DNA of 15,764 nucleotides from Neisseria shayeganii 871 (lineage in GTDB: Bacteria > Pseudomonadota > Gammaproteobacteria > Burkholderiales > Neisseriaceae): NCBI RefSeq assembly GCF_000226875.1, contig NZ_JH164926.1, positions 965,515 through 981,278 of the forward strand, given 5' to 3'. A model generated the notes under the pieces. It did no database searches and was not told the origin of the DNA. It worked only from the letters and a program-made list of their open reading frames with translations. The position numbers were made by a program, and so were the translations under genes. Each line of letters starts with the position of its first letter. Position 1 is the stretch's first letter. Positions 5,700 through 12,352 of this stretch are shown one piece after another.

Positions 5700-6851
5700 T
5701 TGACTGCCTTATCCGACGTTTACCTCACCCACATCGCCGCCTTCCTGCCCAACGATCCTGTGGACAACGAGCAGATGGAAGCGGTGTTGGGCATGGCGGG
5801 CGATTTGCCCTCGCGCGTGAAAAAAATGATTCTGCGCTCCAACGGCATCCGCAGCCGCCACTACGCCATCGACCCGCTCAACCGCGCCGCCACCCACACC
5901 AGCACCGAGCTGGCCGCCGAAGCGGTGCGCGGCCTGTTGGCCCAAGGCATTGCGCCGGCCGACATCACCAGCCTCGCCTGCGGCACCTCTTATCCCGACC
6001 AAATCATGCCCGGTCAGGGCGTGATGGTGCACGGCCTGCTGCCCGAAATCCCGCCTTGCGAAGTGGTGACCACCGCCGGCGTCTGCGTGGCCGGCATGGC
6101 CGCGATGAAGCAGGCCGAACGCGCGGTGCGCACCGGCGAGCACCATCTGGCGGTGGCGGTGGCTTCCGAAGCCGCCTCCGCCGTGATGCGCGGCGAAAAC
6201 TTCCGCAGCGAAATCGACCACCAAAAACTGGCAACCGCCAAGCCGGAAATCGGCTTTGAAAAAGACTTCCTGCGCTGGATGCTGTCGGACGGCGCCGGCG
6301 CGGCGGCACTGAGTAACCGGCCGCTTTCAGGTAGCCTGAATTTCAAAATCCACTGGATCGAGCTGTTTTCCTATGCCAACGAAATGCCGGTGTGCATGTA
6401 TGCCGGCGGCGAAGTGGCAGACGGCAGTTTCACCGGCTGGAAAGGCGTGCCGCCGGAAGAGCGCGAACAACGCAGCCTGATGGCCATCAAACAGGATGTG
6501 AAGCTGCTCAACGAACACATCATCCATTACACAGTGGAAAAACCGCTCGCCGCGCTGATCCCCAAACACGGCCTGCGCGCCGAAGACATCGACTGGTTCC
6601 TGCCGCACTACTCCTCCGGCTTTTTCCGCGACAAAGTGGCCGCCGGCCTGGAAAACGCCGGCCTGCCGATTGCTCAGGAAAAATGGTTCACCAATCTGCA
6701 CGAAAAAGGCAACACCGGCTCCGCCTCCATCTACATCATTCTGGAGGAATTTATGCGCCGTGCCAATGTGCAGGCCGGCCAGAAAATCCTGTGCTACATT
6801 CCCGAAAGCGGCCGTTTCTCCAGCTGCTTTATGCTGCTCGAAGCCGTTTAG
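5700..6851 (+). CDS. darB: StlD/DarB-family KAS III-type beta-ketosynthase
   Basis: This is a ketoacyl-ACP synthase III-like enzyme of the StlD/DarB group, which condenses two beta-ketoacyl substrates head to head and cyclises them to a 2,5-dialkylcyclohexane-1,3-dione. From the TTG at 5700 it has 383 residues. The catalytic triad is in place: Cys129 (TTAGVCVAGM), His303 (FLPHYSSG, replacing FabH's HQAN-type context) and Asn338 (KGNTGSAS). TTG 5700 is preferred because AAGAG lies 8 nt upstream and homologues begin near this point; ATG 5649 would add 17 unlikely residues. An exact DUS is inside the gene (6326-6337). The TAG stop at 6849-6851 is also the first three bases of a MITE-like element, implying insertion at the very end of the gene. 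Confidence 0.88.
   Translation: MTALSDVYLTHIAAFLPNDPVDNEQMEAVLGMAGDLPSRVKKMILRSNGIRSRHYAIDPLNRAATHTSTELAAEAVRGLLAQGIAPADITSLACGTSYPDQIMPGQGVMVHGLLPEIPPCEVVTTAGVCVAGMAAMKQAERAVRTGEHHLAVAVASEAASAVMRGENFRSEIDHQKLATAKPEIGFEKDFLRWMLSDGAGAAALSNRPLSGSLNFKIHWIELFSYANEMPVCMYAGGEVADGSFTGWKGVPPEEREQRSLMAIKQDVKLLNEHIIHYTVEKPLAALIPKHGLRAEDIDWFLPHYSSGFFRDKVAAGLENAGLPIAQEKWFTNLHEKGNTGSASIYIILEEFMRRANVQAGQKILCYIPESGRFSSCFMLLEAV
6326..6337 (-). repeat. AG-eikDUS inside darB
   Basis: Exact TTCAGGTAGCCT within the darB coding sequence, read as Leu-Ser-Gly-Ser-Leu. A host-dialect uptake sequence within the gene indicates the locus has been resident in the Eikenella lineage or exchanged within it. Confidence 0.85.
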
Positions 6852-7031
6852 GGCGTGTCGTCATAATGCTTGCGAAGCGGTTTTTTGAGGCAAAATCTGC
6901 AGCTGCAAGGCAAAAAGCGCAGCAAGATTGGACATCTTGCGAGCATTTTCTGCGTCCCCTTGGGGGATAACGCCGCAGATGCGGGTTTTGACCAAAAATA
7001 CCGCCGCAACGCTTTGTGACGACACGCCCTA
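6849..7031. mobile_element. MITE-like element, 15-bp perfect TIRs (TAGGGCGTGTCGTCA)
   Basis: A 183-bp element is bounded by TAGGGCGTGTCGTCA (6849-6863) and its exact reverse complement (7017-7031). If the outer TA on each side is a duplicated target, the mode would fit IS630/Tc1-like TA insertion (inference). The interior (6870-7011) has subterminal imperfect arms (TTGCGAAGCGGTTTTTTG against CAAAAATACCGCCGCAA), and a central hairpin GCAAGAT (6922-6928) with ATCTTGC (6934-6940). The same core is found at 11063-11187 with different ends. No coding sequence is credible inside. It separates darB from the next gene and could fold as RNA. Confidence 0.8.
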
Positions 7032-7037
7032 GAACCT

Positions 7038-7049
7038 TTCAGGTAACCT
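7038..7049 (-). repeat. Variant DUS (11/12)
   Basis: TTCAGGTAACCT differs from the AG-eikDUS complement at one core position; directly after the MITE-like element and before the next gene. Uptake activity would probably be reduced. Confidence 0.6.
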
Positions 7050-7071
7050 GACCGCCCAAACGAGCCCCGCC

Positions 7072-7479
7072 ATGAAGATTGACGACATCCCGCAGGACAA
7101 CAGCAAAACCTACCACGGCCACCAAAAAATCATCTACGGCACGCGCAACGGCCAATACCAGGCCGCCACCAGCACCGGCTGGCAGGACGAAGCCTACGCC
7201 ACCGAGCAGGCCGTGGCCGACTTGGACGAGCAAACCACCGCTGCCCGCCGCGAAGTGGAACAAGGGCAGCGCTCCCCGCTCTACTACTATATGTTCCGCT
7301 ACCGCCACGACGAAACCTCGCTGGCGCAAAGCACCGGCCTGTGGCGCTGGCAGATACGCCGCCACTTCCGCCCCGAAGTCTTTGCCAAGCTGAACCCCGC
7401 CACGCTGGCCAAATACGCCCAAGCCTTCCAACTCAGCCCGGAAGCGCTACGCCGCCTGCCCGACGATCAGGCTACCTGA
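7072..7479 (+). CDS. Small protein with C-terminal Cro/C1-like helix-turn-helix
   Basis: The 135-residue protein is uncharacterised. The N-terminal half (MKIDDIPQDNSKTYHGHQK, then a GWQDEAYATEQAVADL segment) matches no fold I recognise. Residues about 75-130 read like an Xre/Cro-C1 helix-turn-helix: SLAQSTGLWRWQIRRHF as the DNA-contacting pair, then FAKLNPATLAKYAQAFQLSPEALRRL as the closing helices with the typical 'L...L..YA.A..LSPE.L' pattern. It may be a regulator of the locus or have adapted the fold for protein contacts; no signal peptide or membrane segment is present. The ATG at 7072 has no strong ribosome site. The gene ends in Gln-Ala-Thr-stop from an exact DUS and is 9 nt from the next gene. 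The HTH call is an inference from pattern only. Confidence 0.75.
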   Translation: MKIDDIPQDNSKTYHGHQKIIYGTRNGQYQAATSTGWQDEAYATEQAVADLDEQTTAARREVEQGQRSPLYYYMFRYRHDETSLAQSTGLWRWQIRRHFRPEVFAKLNPATLAKYAQAFQLSPEALRRLPDDQAT

Positions 7480-7480
7480 A
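7469..7480 (+). repeat. AG-eikDUS overlapping a stop codon
   Basis: Exact AGGCTACCTGAA; supplies the stop codon and last codons of the small HTH-like protein. Confidence 0.85.
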
Positions 7481-7488
7481 AGCGCACC

Positions 7489-8490
7489 ATGCAAGACTTC
7501 CCCCACCAACACACGGCCCACTGCGAAAGCGGCGTGGTCTCCACCCTGCTCACCCGCCACGGCTACGCGCTCAACGAAGCCCTGGTCTTCGGCCTCGCCT
7601 CGGCGCTCACCTTTGTTTACGTGCCCGTGGTCAAACTGGCCGGCATGCCGCTGATTTCCTACCGCATGGCACCCAAAGGCATCATCAAACGCTGCTGCCG
7701 CGCTTTAAAGGTGCCCTTGCGGATGCGCAAGTTCTCCTCGCCCGAAGCCGGACAGCAGGCGCTGGATGACGCCCTGGCCGAAGGCAAACTGGTCGGCCTG
7801 CAGACCTCCGTGTTCTGGCTGCCCTATTTCCCGCCCGAAATGCGCTTCCACTTCAACGCCCACAACCTGCTCGTGTACGGCCGCGACGGCGGCGACTACC
7901 TCATCAGCGACCCCGTGTTTGAAACCGTGCAGCGCTGCCCCGCCGCCGACCTCCAACGCGCCCGCTTCGCCAAAGGCGCACTGGCCGCCAAAGGGCTGAT
8001 GTACACCATAGACGGCCAAGCGCCGTCCGATTGGCGCCGGCAGCTGCCCGAACTGTTGCGCCGCGCCATCCGCAAAAACGCCAAACATATGCTGGCGCCC
8101 GTGTTTTTCGTCGGCGTGCGCGGCATCCGCACCGTGGCCAAAACCATCGAACGGCTGGACGAGGGCAAACAGCCGGAAAAATACCGCAAACTCTATCTAG
8201 GTCACATTGTGCGCATGCAGGAAGAAATCGGCACCGGCGGCGCCGGCTTCCGCTATCTCTACGCCTACTTTCTCGAACAGGCCGCCGACATCTGCCAAGA
8301 GCCGGCCTTCCAAGCCGCTTCCGAAGAAATGACCGCCATCGGCGATGAATGGCGTCAGTTTGCCAGCCTGTGCGTGCGCCAGTGCCGCAAACCCTCGCCC
8401 GAGGGCTACCGCGAAACCGCCGACTTCCTGCGCCGCCTGGCCGACCGCGAAGAAGCCCTGTGGCGGCGGCTGGCCGCTCAGGCTACCTGA
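7489..8490 (+). CDS. BtrH-like (butirosin H N-terminal domain) putative acyltransferase
   Basis: The 333-residue protein resembles the BtrH N-terminal-domain family. BtrH of butirosin synthesis moves an acyl side chain from an acyl carrier protein to an aminoglycoside, using a papain-like fold. Candidate catalytic residues are visible in the expected order: Cys12 (AHCESG), His125 (FNAHNLLVYG) and Asp141 (ISDPVF). The C-terminal ~150 residues are helical, charged and uncharacterised. No signal peptide is seen, so a cytoplasmic location is likely. An ACP gene lies in the same locus, consistent with an ACP-dependent acyl transfer to or from the resorcinol product (inference). A peptidase role is the main alternative. 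The gene ends in Gln-Ala-Thr-stop from a DUS, 14 nt before the ABC ATPase gene. Confidence 0.82.
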   Translation: MQDFPHQHTAHCESGVVSTLLTRHGYALNEALVFGLASALTFVYVPVVKLAGMPLISYRMAPKGIIKRCCRALKVPLRMRKFSSPEAGQQALDDALAEGKLVGLQTSVFWLPYFPPEMRFHFNAHNLLVYGRDGGDYLISDPVFETVQRCPAADLQRARFAKGALAAKGLMYTIDGQAPSDWRRQLPELLRRAIRKNAKHMLAPVFFVGVRGIRTVAKTIERLDEGKQPEKYRKLYLGHIVRMQEEIGTGGAGFRYLYAYFLEQAADICQEPAFQAASEEMTAIGDEWRQFASLCVRQCRKPSPEGYRETADFLRRLADREEALWRRLAAQAT

Positions 8491-8491
8491 A
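8480..8491 (+). repeat. AG-eikDUS overlapping a stop codon
   Basis: Exact AGGCTACCTGAA supplying the stop and last three codons of the BtrH-like gene; the ABC ATPase starts 14 nt after the stop. Confidence 0.85.
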
Positions 8492-8504
8492 AGCCGAGCC
8501 CGCC

Positions 8505-9413
8505 ATGATCCGCATCGAACAGCTGTCCCACCGCTACCCCGGCGCCGCCGCGCCCGCGCTTACCGGCATCAACCTCGACATTGCCGAAGGCGAAACCCTC
8601 GGCCTGCTCGGCCCCAACGGCGCCGGCAAAACCACCCTGATGTCGCTGCTGGCCAGCCTGCAGGGCGTGCAGCAGGGGCAGATTTTTTTCGACGGCATCC
8701 CCTTCGGCCGCCTCAGCAAAGCGCAGCGGCACCGCATTTCGCTGGTGCCGCAGGATTTCGCCTTCTATCCGCTGTTGAGCGTGTGGGACAACCTCAAATT
8801 TTTTGCCGCCCTGTATGCCGTCAAAGACCGCGCCCATCTCGAGCGCCTGCTGGAGCAGACCGGCCTCGCCCCCCACCGCGGCAAGCTGGCCAAACACCTC
8901 TCCGGCGGCCTCAAGCGGCGGCTCAACTTCGCCATCGGCCTGATCAACCGCCCGCGCATGATTTTTCTCGACGAAATCACCGTCGGCATCGACCCCGAAT
9001 CGCGCCGCTTTATTCTGGAGAGCGTGGCCGAACTGGGCCGCCAAGGCGTTACCGTCATCTACACCTCGCATTATCTGCAGGAAATCGAGCAGCTATGCCA
9101 AAAACTGGCCCTGCTCCACCACGGCCGCCTCATCTACCAAGGCAGCGTGCCGGACATCCTGCAGGCCAACAGCGCCGGCAGCCTCAGCGTGCGCACCGAG
9201 CCGCCGCTGGCCGAACGCGACCTCGCCGAACTCCAAGGCTGCCGCGAAGCCGACGGCAGCGTCCGCTTCGATACGCCGTCTGCCGAGCCGCTGCTCGCCG
9301 CCCTGCACCAACGCGGCTACCGCCTTTCGGCCTGCCGCTTCGGCTTTGCCTCGCTGGAAAGCTTTTACCTCGACTTTCTGCAGCGCTCGGCTGCCGAAAC
9401 GCCTTTCAGGTAG
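8505..9413 (+). CDS. ABC-2 type exporter ATP-binding protein
   Basis: The 302-residue cytoplasmic ATPase energises the adjacent permease. Walker A is GPNGAGKTT (36-44), the Q-loop is in LVPQDFAFY, the signature LSGG is at 132-135, Walker B IFLDE at 153-157 and the H-loop His189 (YTSHYLQEIE). A C-terminal domain of about 90 residues follows, as in DrrA/CcmA-like drug and lipid exporters. The open frame continues upstream to 8349 but this overlaps the BtrH-like gene; ATG 8505 begins the conserved MIRIEQLSHRYPG. The TAG stop (9411-9413) is inside a reverse-oriented 11/12 DUS (9405-9416), giving a C-terminal Phe-Arg. Likely substrate is the locus product or a precursor, inferred from context only. 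Confidence 0.93.
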   Translation: MIRIEQLSHRYPGAAAPALTGINLDIAEGETLGLLGPNGAGKTTLMSLLASLQGVQQGQIFFDGIPFGRLSKAQRHRISLVPQDFAFYPLLSVWDNLKFFAALYAVKDRAHLERLLEQTGLAPHRGKLAKHLSGGLKRRLNFAIGLINRPRMIFLDEITVGIDPESRRFILESVAELGRQGVTVIYTSHYLQEIEQLCQKLALLHHGRLIYQGSVPDILQANSAGSLSVRTEPPLAERDLAELQGCREADGSVRFDTPSAEPLLAALHQRGYRLSACRFGFASLESFYLDFLQRSAAETPFR

Positions 9414-9447
9414 CCCGAACGGCATTCTCCAGCCAGGCTACCTGAAA
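9404..9447. repeat. Inverted DUS pair between ABC ATPase and permease genes
   Basis: An 11/12 copy (9405-9416, minus) and an exact copy (9435-9446, plus) form 12-bp arms (9404-9415 and 9436-9447) with a 20-nt loop. The left arm contains the ATPase stop codon. There is no T-tract, and the permease begins 30 nt later, so full termination seems unlikely. Confidence 0.7.
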
Positions 9448-9476
9448 CCGATTCCATCTTTGCCCCCACACCCATC

Positions 9477-10724
9477 ATGCTGATTGCCGCCATCACCAAA
9501 GAACTCAAACTGCTCAGCCGCGACCTGCACGGCGTGGCGGTGCTGTTTATGATGCCGATTGTGTTCATGCTCATCATGTCGGCCGCCCTGAGCAGCAATC
9601 AGGACAACCTCAACCCCAACGCCCAAATCGTGCTCTTGGGCCCGCCGGACAACGCGCTCAACCGCCAGCTGCACCAAGCGCTGCAAAACGAAAACCTCAA
9701 TGTACGCACCGCGCCGCAAAGCGAGCTGGCCGAATGGCAAACCGCCCTGCAGCAGGGCGGCATCGATCTCTTGCTGCTCAACCCCAACAACGAACAAACC
9801 CCGCTGAGCGAAGAAGCGCCGCTGCGCCTGTGGCTGAACCCCGACACCGACCGCGGCTGGCTGCTCGGCATCAAAGGCACGCTGCAAAAGCATTACACCG
9901 AGCAGCGGCTGGCCGCCTATTTCGACGGCAACGACATCGAATTGGACAACAACCGCAACCGTACGGTGCGCAAAATCCAAGACGAGGTAAACGCCGAACT
10001 GGACGACAAATTCAATCAAATCAGCGCCTACCTGAGCCGCGATTTGTGGCAGGAAACCTACCTCAACCGCCAAGGCAGCGAAGTGGCCCGCCCCAACTCC
10101 GTGCAGCACAGCGTGCCGGCCTGGCTGATTTTCGGCATGTTTTTCATCATGATTCCGCTTTCCAACGTGATGGCCATGGAGCGGCAGACCAACACGCTCA
10201 CCCGCCTCAATATGGCCCGCGCCCCCGCTTCGGCGCTGATGGCGGCCAAAATGATTCCGTATTTCCTCATCAACCAGCTGCAGTTCGCCGGCATGGTGGC
10301 GCTCGGTTCTTGGGTGCTGCCCAAGCTCGACATGCCCGCCTTCACCTTGGCCGGCAGCCTGTGGCCGTATGCCGCCCTGTCGGCCGCAGTCAGCCTGGCG
10401 GCCTTGGGCTACGGCCTCTTGGTGAGCGTGCTGGCGCGCAGCACCGAACACGCCGTGGTGTTGGGCGGCGGCGGCATCATCATCATGGCCGCGCTGGGCG
10501 GCATCATGGTGCCGGTGCACGTGATGCCCGAAGCCATGCAGCAGATCGCCCAGTTTTCGCCGATGGGCTGGGGGCTGGAGGGCTTTCAAAAACTGCTGCT
10601 CAACCACTATACTCTGCCCCAAATCCAACCTTGGCTGCTGCGGCTGGCCGGCTTCGGCCTCATCACCCTCGCCGCCGCCGCCCTCCTCTACCGCCACCAA
10701 TTAAAAACACAGGCAAGATTCTGA
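9477..10724 (+). CDS. ABC-2 type transporter permease
   Basis: The 415-residue inner-membrane protein has the architecture of ABC-2 exporters with a large extracytoplasmic domain: one N-terminal membrane segment at about 20-38 (AVLFMMPIVFMLIMSAAL), an external loop of roughly 170 residues rich in Asn and Gln, then about five further segments between residue 214 and the C-terminus (AWLIFGMFFIMIPLS, the INQLQFAGMVALGSW region, PYAALSAAVSLAALGYGL, LGGGGIIIMAALGGIMV, and LAGFGLITLAAAALLY). The cytoplasmic motif MERQTNTLTRL follows the second segment as in other ABC-2 permeases. Both the fused transmembrane domain and the neighbouring ATPase point to a homodimeric exporter. The stop overlaps the ACP start (TGATG), suggesting coupled translation. 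Confidence 0.92.
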   Translation: MLIAAITKELKLLSRDLHGVAVLFMMPIVFMLIMSAALSSNQDNLNPNAQIVLLGPPDNALNRQLHQALQNENLNVRTAPQSELAEWQTALQQGGIDLLLLNPNNEQTPLSEEAPLRLWLNPDTDRGWLLGIKGTLQKHYTEQRLAAYFDGNDIELDNNRNRTVRKIQDEVNAELDDKFNQISAYLSRDLWQETYLNRQGSEVARPNSVQHSVPAWLIFGMFFIMIPLSNVMAMERQTNTLTRLNMARAPASALMAAKMIPYFLINQLQFAGMVALGSWVLPKLDMPAFTLAGSLWPYAALSAAVSLAALGYGLLVSVLARSTEHAVVLGGGGIIIMAALGGIMVPVHVMPEAMQQIAQFSPMGWGLEGFQKLLLNHYTLPQIQPWLLRLAGFGLITLAAAALLYRHQLKTQARF

Positions 10725-11017
10725 TGGCTTACCGCTTTACCCTCGAACCCGACGGCTTGGAACGGGAACTGAAAAAACTCATCCTGCAGGAAACCGAAAA
10801 AACCGACGACGTCGATCCCGCCTCCTTTACCGACGACGCCCCCCTGTTCGGCCCGCAAAGCCCGGTCGGCCTGGATTCGCTCGACGCTCTGCAAATCACC
10901 GTTGCCTTACAGGCCCACTTCCAAGTGCGCCTCAACGGCGACCGCATGGTGCGCAAACACATGGGCAGCGTGCGCGATCTGGCCGCCTTCGTGCGCGCCG
11001 AACACGGTTCGGCTTAA
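10724..11017 (+). CDS. Acyl carrier protein
   Basis: The 97-residue protein is a phosphopantetheine-binding acyl carrier protein. The attachment serine is Ser52 in GLDSLDALQI, and an acidic helix II follows, but the N-terminus is longer than in AcpP (about 15 extra residues) and the protein has a basic patch (LNGDRMVRKHMGS), so it is a specialised ACP rather than the primary one. The start ATG overlaps the permease stop by one base. A MITE-like element sits between it and the ketosynthase gene. It is the likely carrier for the ketosynthase and for the BtrH-like acyltransferase in the same locus (inference). Confidence 0.9.
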   Translation: MAYRFTLEPDGLERELKKLILQETEKTDDVDPASFTDDAPLFGPQSPVGLDSLDALQITVALQAHFQVRLNGDRMVRKHMGSVRDLAAFVRAEHGSA

Positions 11018-11042
11018 CTTCCATAACCACATTCCGGCTTTC

Positions 11043-11206
11043 AAAACCTGTTCAAAGTCTTCTTGCGCAGCGGTTTTTTGAGGCAAAAACTGCAGATGCA
11101 AGGCGAAAATGCGCGCAAGATTGAACATCTTGCAAGTATTTGCAACGTGGCAGATGCGGAATTTTGACCAAAAATACCGCCGCAACGGAGACTTTGAACA
11201 GGTTTT
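11043..11206. mobile_element. MITE-like element, 18-bp perfect TIRs (AAAACCTGTTCAAAGTCT)
   Basis: A 164-bp element is bounded by AAAACCTGTTCAAAGTCT (11043-11060) and its exact reverse complement (11189-11206). The interior 11063-11187 is closely related to 6870-7011: TTGCG-AGCGGTTTTTTGAGG, CTGCAG-TGCAAGGC, a hairpin GCAAGAT (11115-11121) with ATCTTGC (11127-11133), and a shared right arm TTTTGACCAAAAATACCG. The terminal repeats of the two elements are unrelated. No target-site duplication is clear. It interrupts the locus between the ACP and ketosynthase genes, and the right flank (TTCAAGTAGCCC) looks like a decayed DUS. Confidence 0.8.
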
Positions 11207-11232
11207 CAAGTAGCCCACCACACCTCACACAC

Positions 11233-12339
11233 ATGCCCCTTCCCGTTTACTTATGCGGCGGCAGTTACGACTGCGCCCAAGGCCGCAGCGGCGAGCCGAA
11301 CCTGTTCAGCCATCCCGACGCCGCCTTCCGCCCGCCGCAACCGCAAACCGTTTCCGCCCTCGGCAGCCGTCAAGCGCTGCCGTATTTCAAAGCCTTCTCG
11401 CCCGATCTGCTCACGCTGCCCGATTTGTGCCGTCTTGCCGAAGCACAAATTCTGGCCGCCGCCGAAGATGCCGGCTGGCTACCTGAAGAGCTAGCGCACA
11501 TCCCCCTGTTTATCGGCTCCACGTCCTACGTCATGTCCGACCGCGAAGCGCGGCAAACCGTCCACGGCCCGCACACCCGCTACGCCTTCGACCAAATCGC
11601 AGGCTACCTGAAACAGCGCTTCGGCCACCCCAATGTGTTCAGCTTCGCCACCTCCTGCACCTCCTCCGCCCAAGCCTTGGTGGCCGCCGCCCAAACCGTG
11701 GCCAACGGCTTGGCACCCCGCGCACTGGTGCTCGGCTTCGAGAGTTTCAACCGCATGACCTTCGAGCACTTCCACGCCATGCACCTCTTGGCCGAACACA
11801 GCGGACGGCTGCCCTTCCAACAGGCCGACGGCATGATTTTGGGCGAAGCCGCCGCCTGCGTCGCCCTCCGTGCCCAAGCAGCCCGCACTTACCAAGCCCG
11901 CCTGCTCGGCCCCATCGGCCAAACCGACTGCCACAACCTCACCGCCAGCAGCGAAGCGCCGCTGCGCCGCCTGTTGGCCGACTGCCTGCAAGCGGCGGGC
12001 CTCAGCCCCTCAGACTTATGCGCGGTCAAAACCCACGGCAGCGGCGGCAGCAGCGACGACATCGAAGCCGCCGTGCTGGCCGATCTGCTGCCGGAAGTGC
12101 CCGCCATCCTGCTGAAACCCTATACCGGCCACACCCTCGGCGCCACCGCCGCCCTGGAAAGCGCCCTGCTGCTGCACGCCCTGCGCCGCGGCGCTCTACC
12201 CGCCCTGCCCGGCAAGCACGCCACCCATCCGAACTTGCCCACCCTGCACGGCCAAACCTTAGACAACGGCGCTTACCTGCATTATTTCCTGGGTTTCGGC
12301 GGCAGCCACAGCGCCTGGGTGCTGGATTGGCAAACCTGA
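11233..12339 (+). CDS. Beta-ketoacyl-ACP synthase (FabB/FabF type)
   Basis: The 368-residue protein is a condensing enzyme of the KAS I/II fold, somewhat shorter than FabF. The catalytic residues are all present: Cys142 (FATSCTSSAQ), His268 (KTHGSGGSSDD), Lys295 and His300 (KPYTGHTLGA), with the normal five-residue Lys-His spacing. It is therefore expected to be an active decarboxylating ketosynthase, working with the ACP upstream and the ketosynthase-like protein downstream. ATG 11233 is chosen since the upstream open frame runs through the MITE-like element; no strong ribosome site is visible. An exact DUS (11601-11612, Gly-Tyr-Leu-Lys) and an 11/12 variant (11476-11487) are in the coding sequence. 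It resembles ketosynthases of aryl polyene-type clusters more than FabF, by divergence and context. Confidence 0.9.
   Translation: MPLPVYLCGGSYDCAQGRSGEPNLFSHPDAAFRPPQPQTVSALGSRQALPYFKAFSPDLLTLPDLCRLAEAQILAAAEDAGWLPEELAHIPLFIGSTSYVMSDREARQTVHGPHTRYAFDQIAGYLKQRFGHPNVFSFATSCTSSAQALVAAAQTVANGLAPRALVLGFESFNRMTFEHFHAMHLLAEHSGRLPFQQADGMILGEAAACVALRAQAARTYQARLLGPIGQTDCHNLTASSEAPLRRLLADCLQAAGLSPSDLCAVKTHGSGGSSDDIEAAVLADLLPEVPAILLKPYTGHTLGATAALESALLLHALRRGALPALPGKHATHPNLPTLHGQTLDNGAYLHYFLGFGGSHSAWVLDWQT
11601..11612 (+). repeat. AG-eikDUS inside the ketosynthase gene
   Basis: Exact AGGCTACCTGAA within coding sequence, reading Gly-Tyr-Leu-Lys. An 11/12 copy (TGGCTACCTGAA) is at 11476-11487 in the same gene. 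Confidence 0.85.
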
Positions 12340-12352
12340 TTGCGAGAACCCC

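Noticed and set aside
6849..7031. CRISPR array or tRNA-like structure in the palindromic intergenic repeats
   Set aside because: There is no regular repeat-spacer pattern and no cloverleaf or TΨC-type motif; perfect terminal inverted repeats fit a MITE-like element better.
9279..9290. Possible classical neisserial DUS (GCCGTCTG...)
   Set aside because: The sequence continues GCCGTCTGCC, not GCCGTCTGAA, and lies in the ATPase coding sequence; the classical dialect is otherwise absent.
8345..9445. 366-codon plus-strand frame overlapping the BtrH-like gene end and the ABC ATPase
   Set aside because: Arg/Pro/Ala-rich shadow of the ATPase gene, which carries all Walker and signature motifs in the other frame.
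9438..10700. Long antisense open frame (420 codons) opposite the ABC permease
   Set aside because: It is a by-product of GC-rich codon bias on the plus strand; its translation is His/Gly/Val-rich with no domain pattern, and the plus-strand permease is unambiguous.
9734..10723. Upstream extension of the ACP reading frame through the permease gene
   Set aside because: The extension is Arg/His/Pro-rich out-of-frame sequence; the ACP starts at 10724 with a TGATG overlap.
11140..11232. N-terminal extension of the ketosynthase starting within the MITE-like element
   Set aside because: The extra 31 residues derive from repeat sequence; ATG 11233 begins the family-like MPLPVYLCGGSYD.
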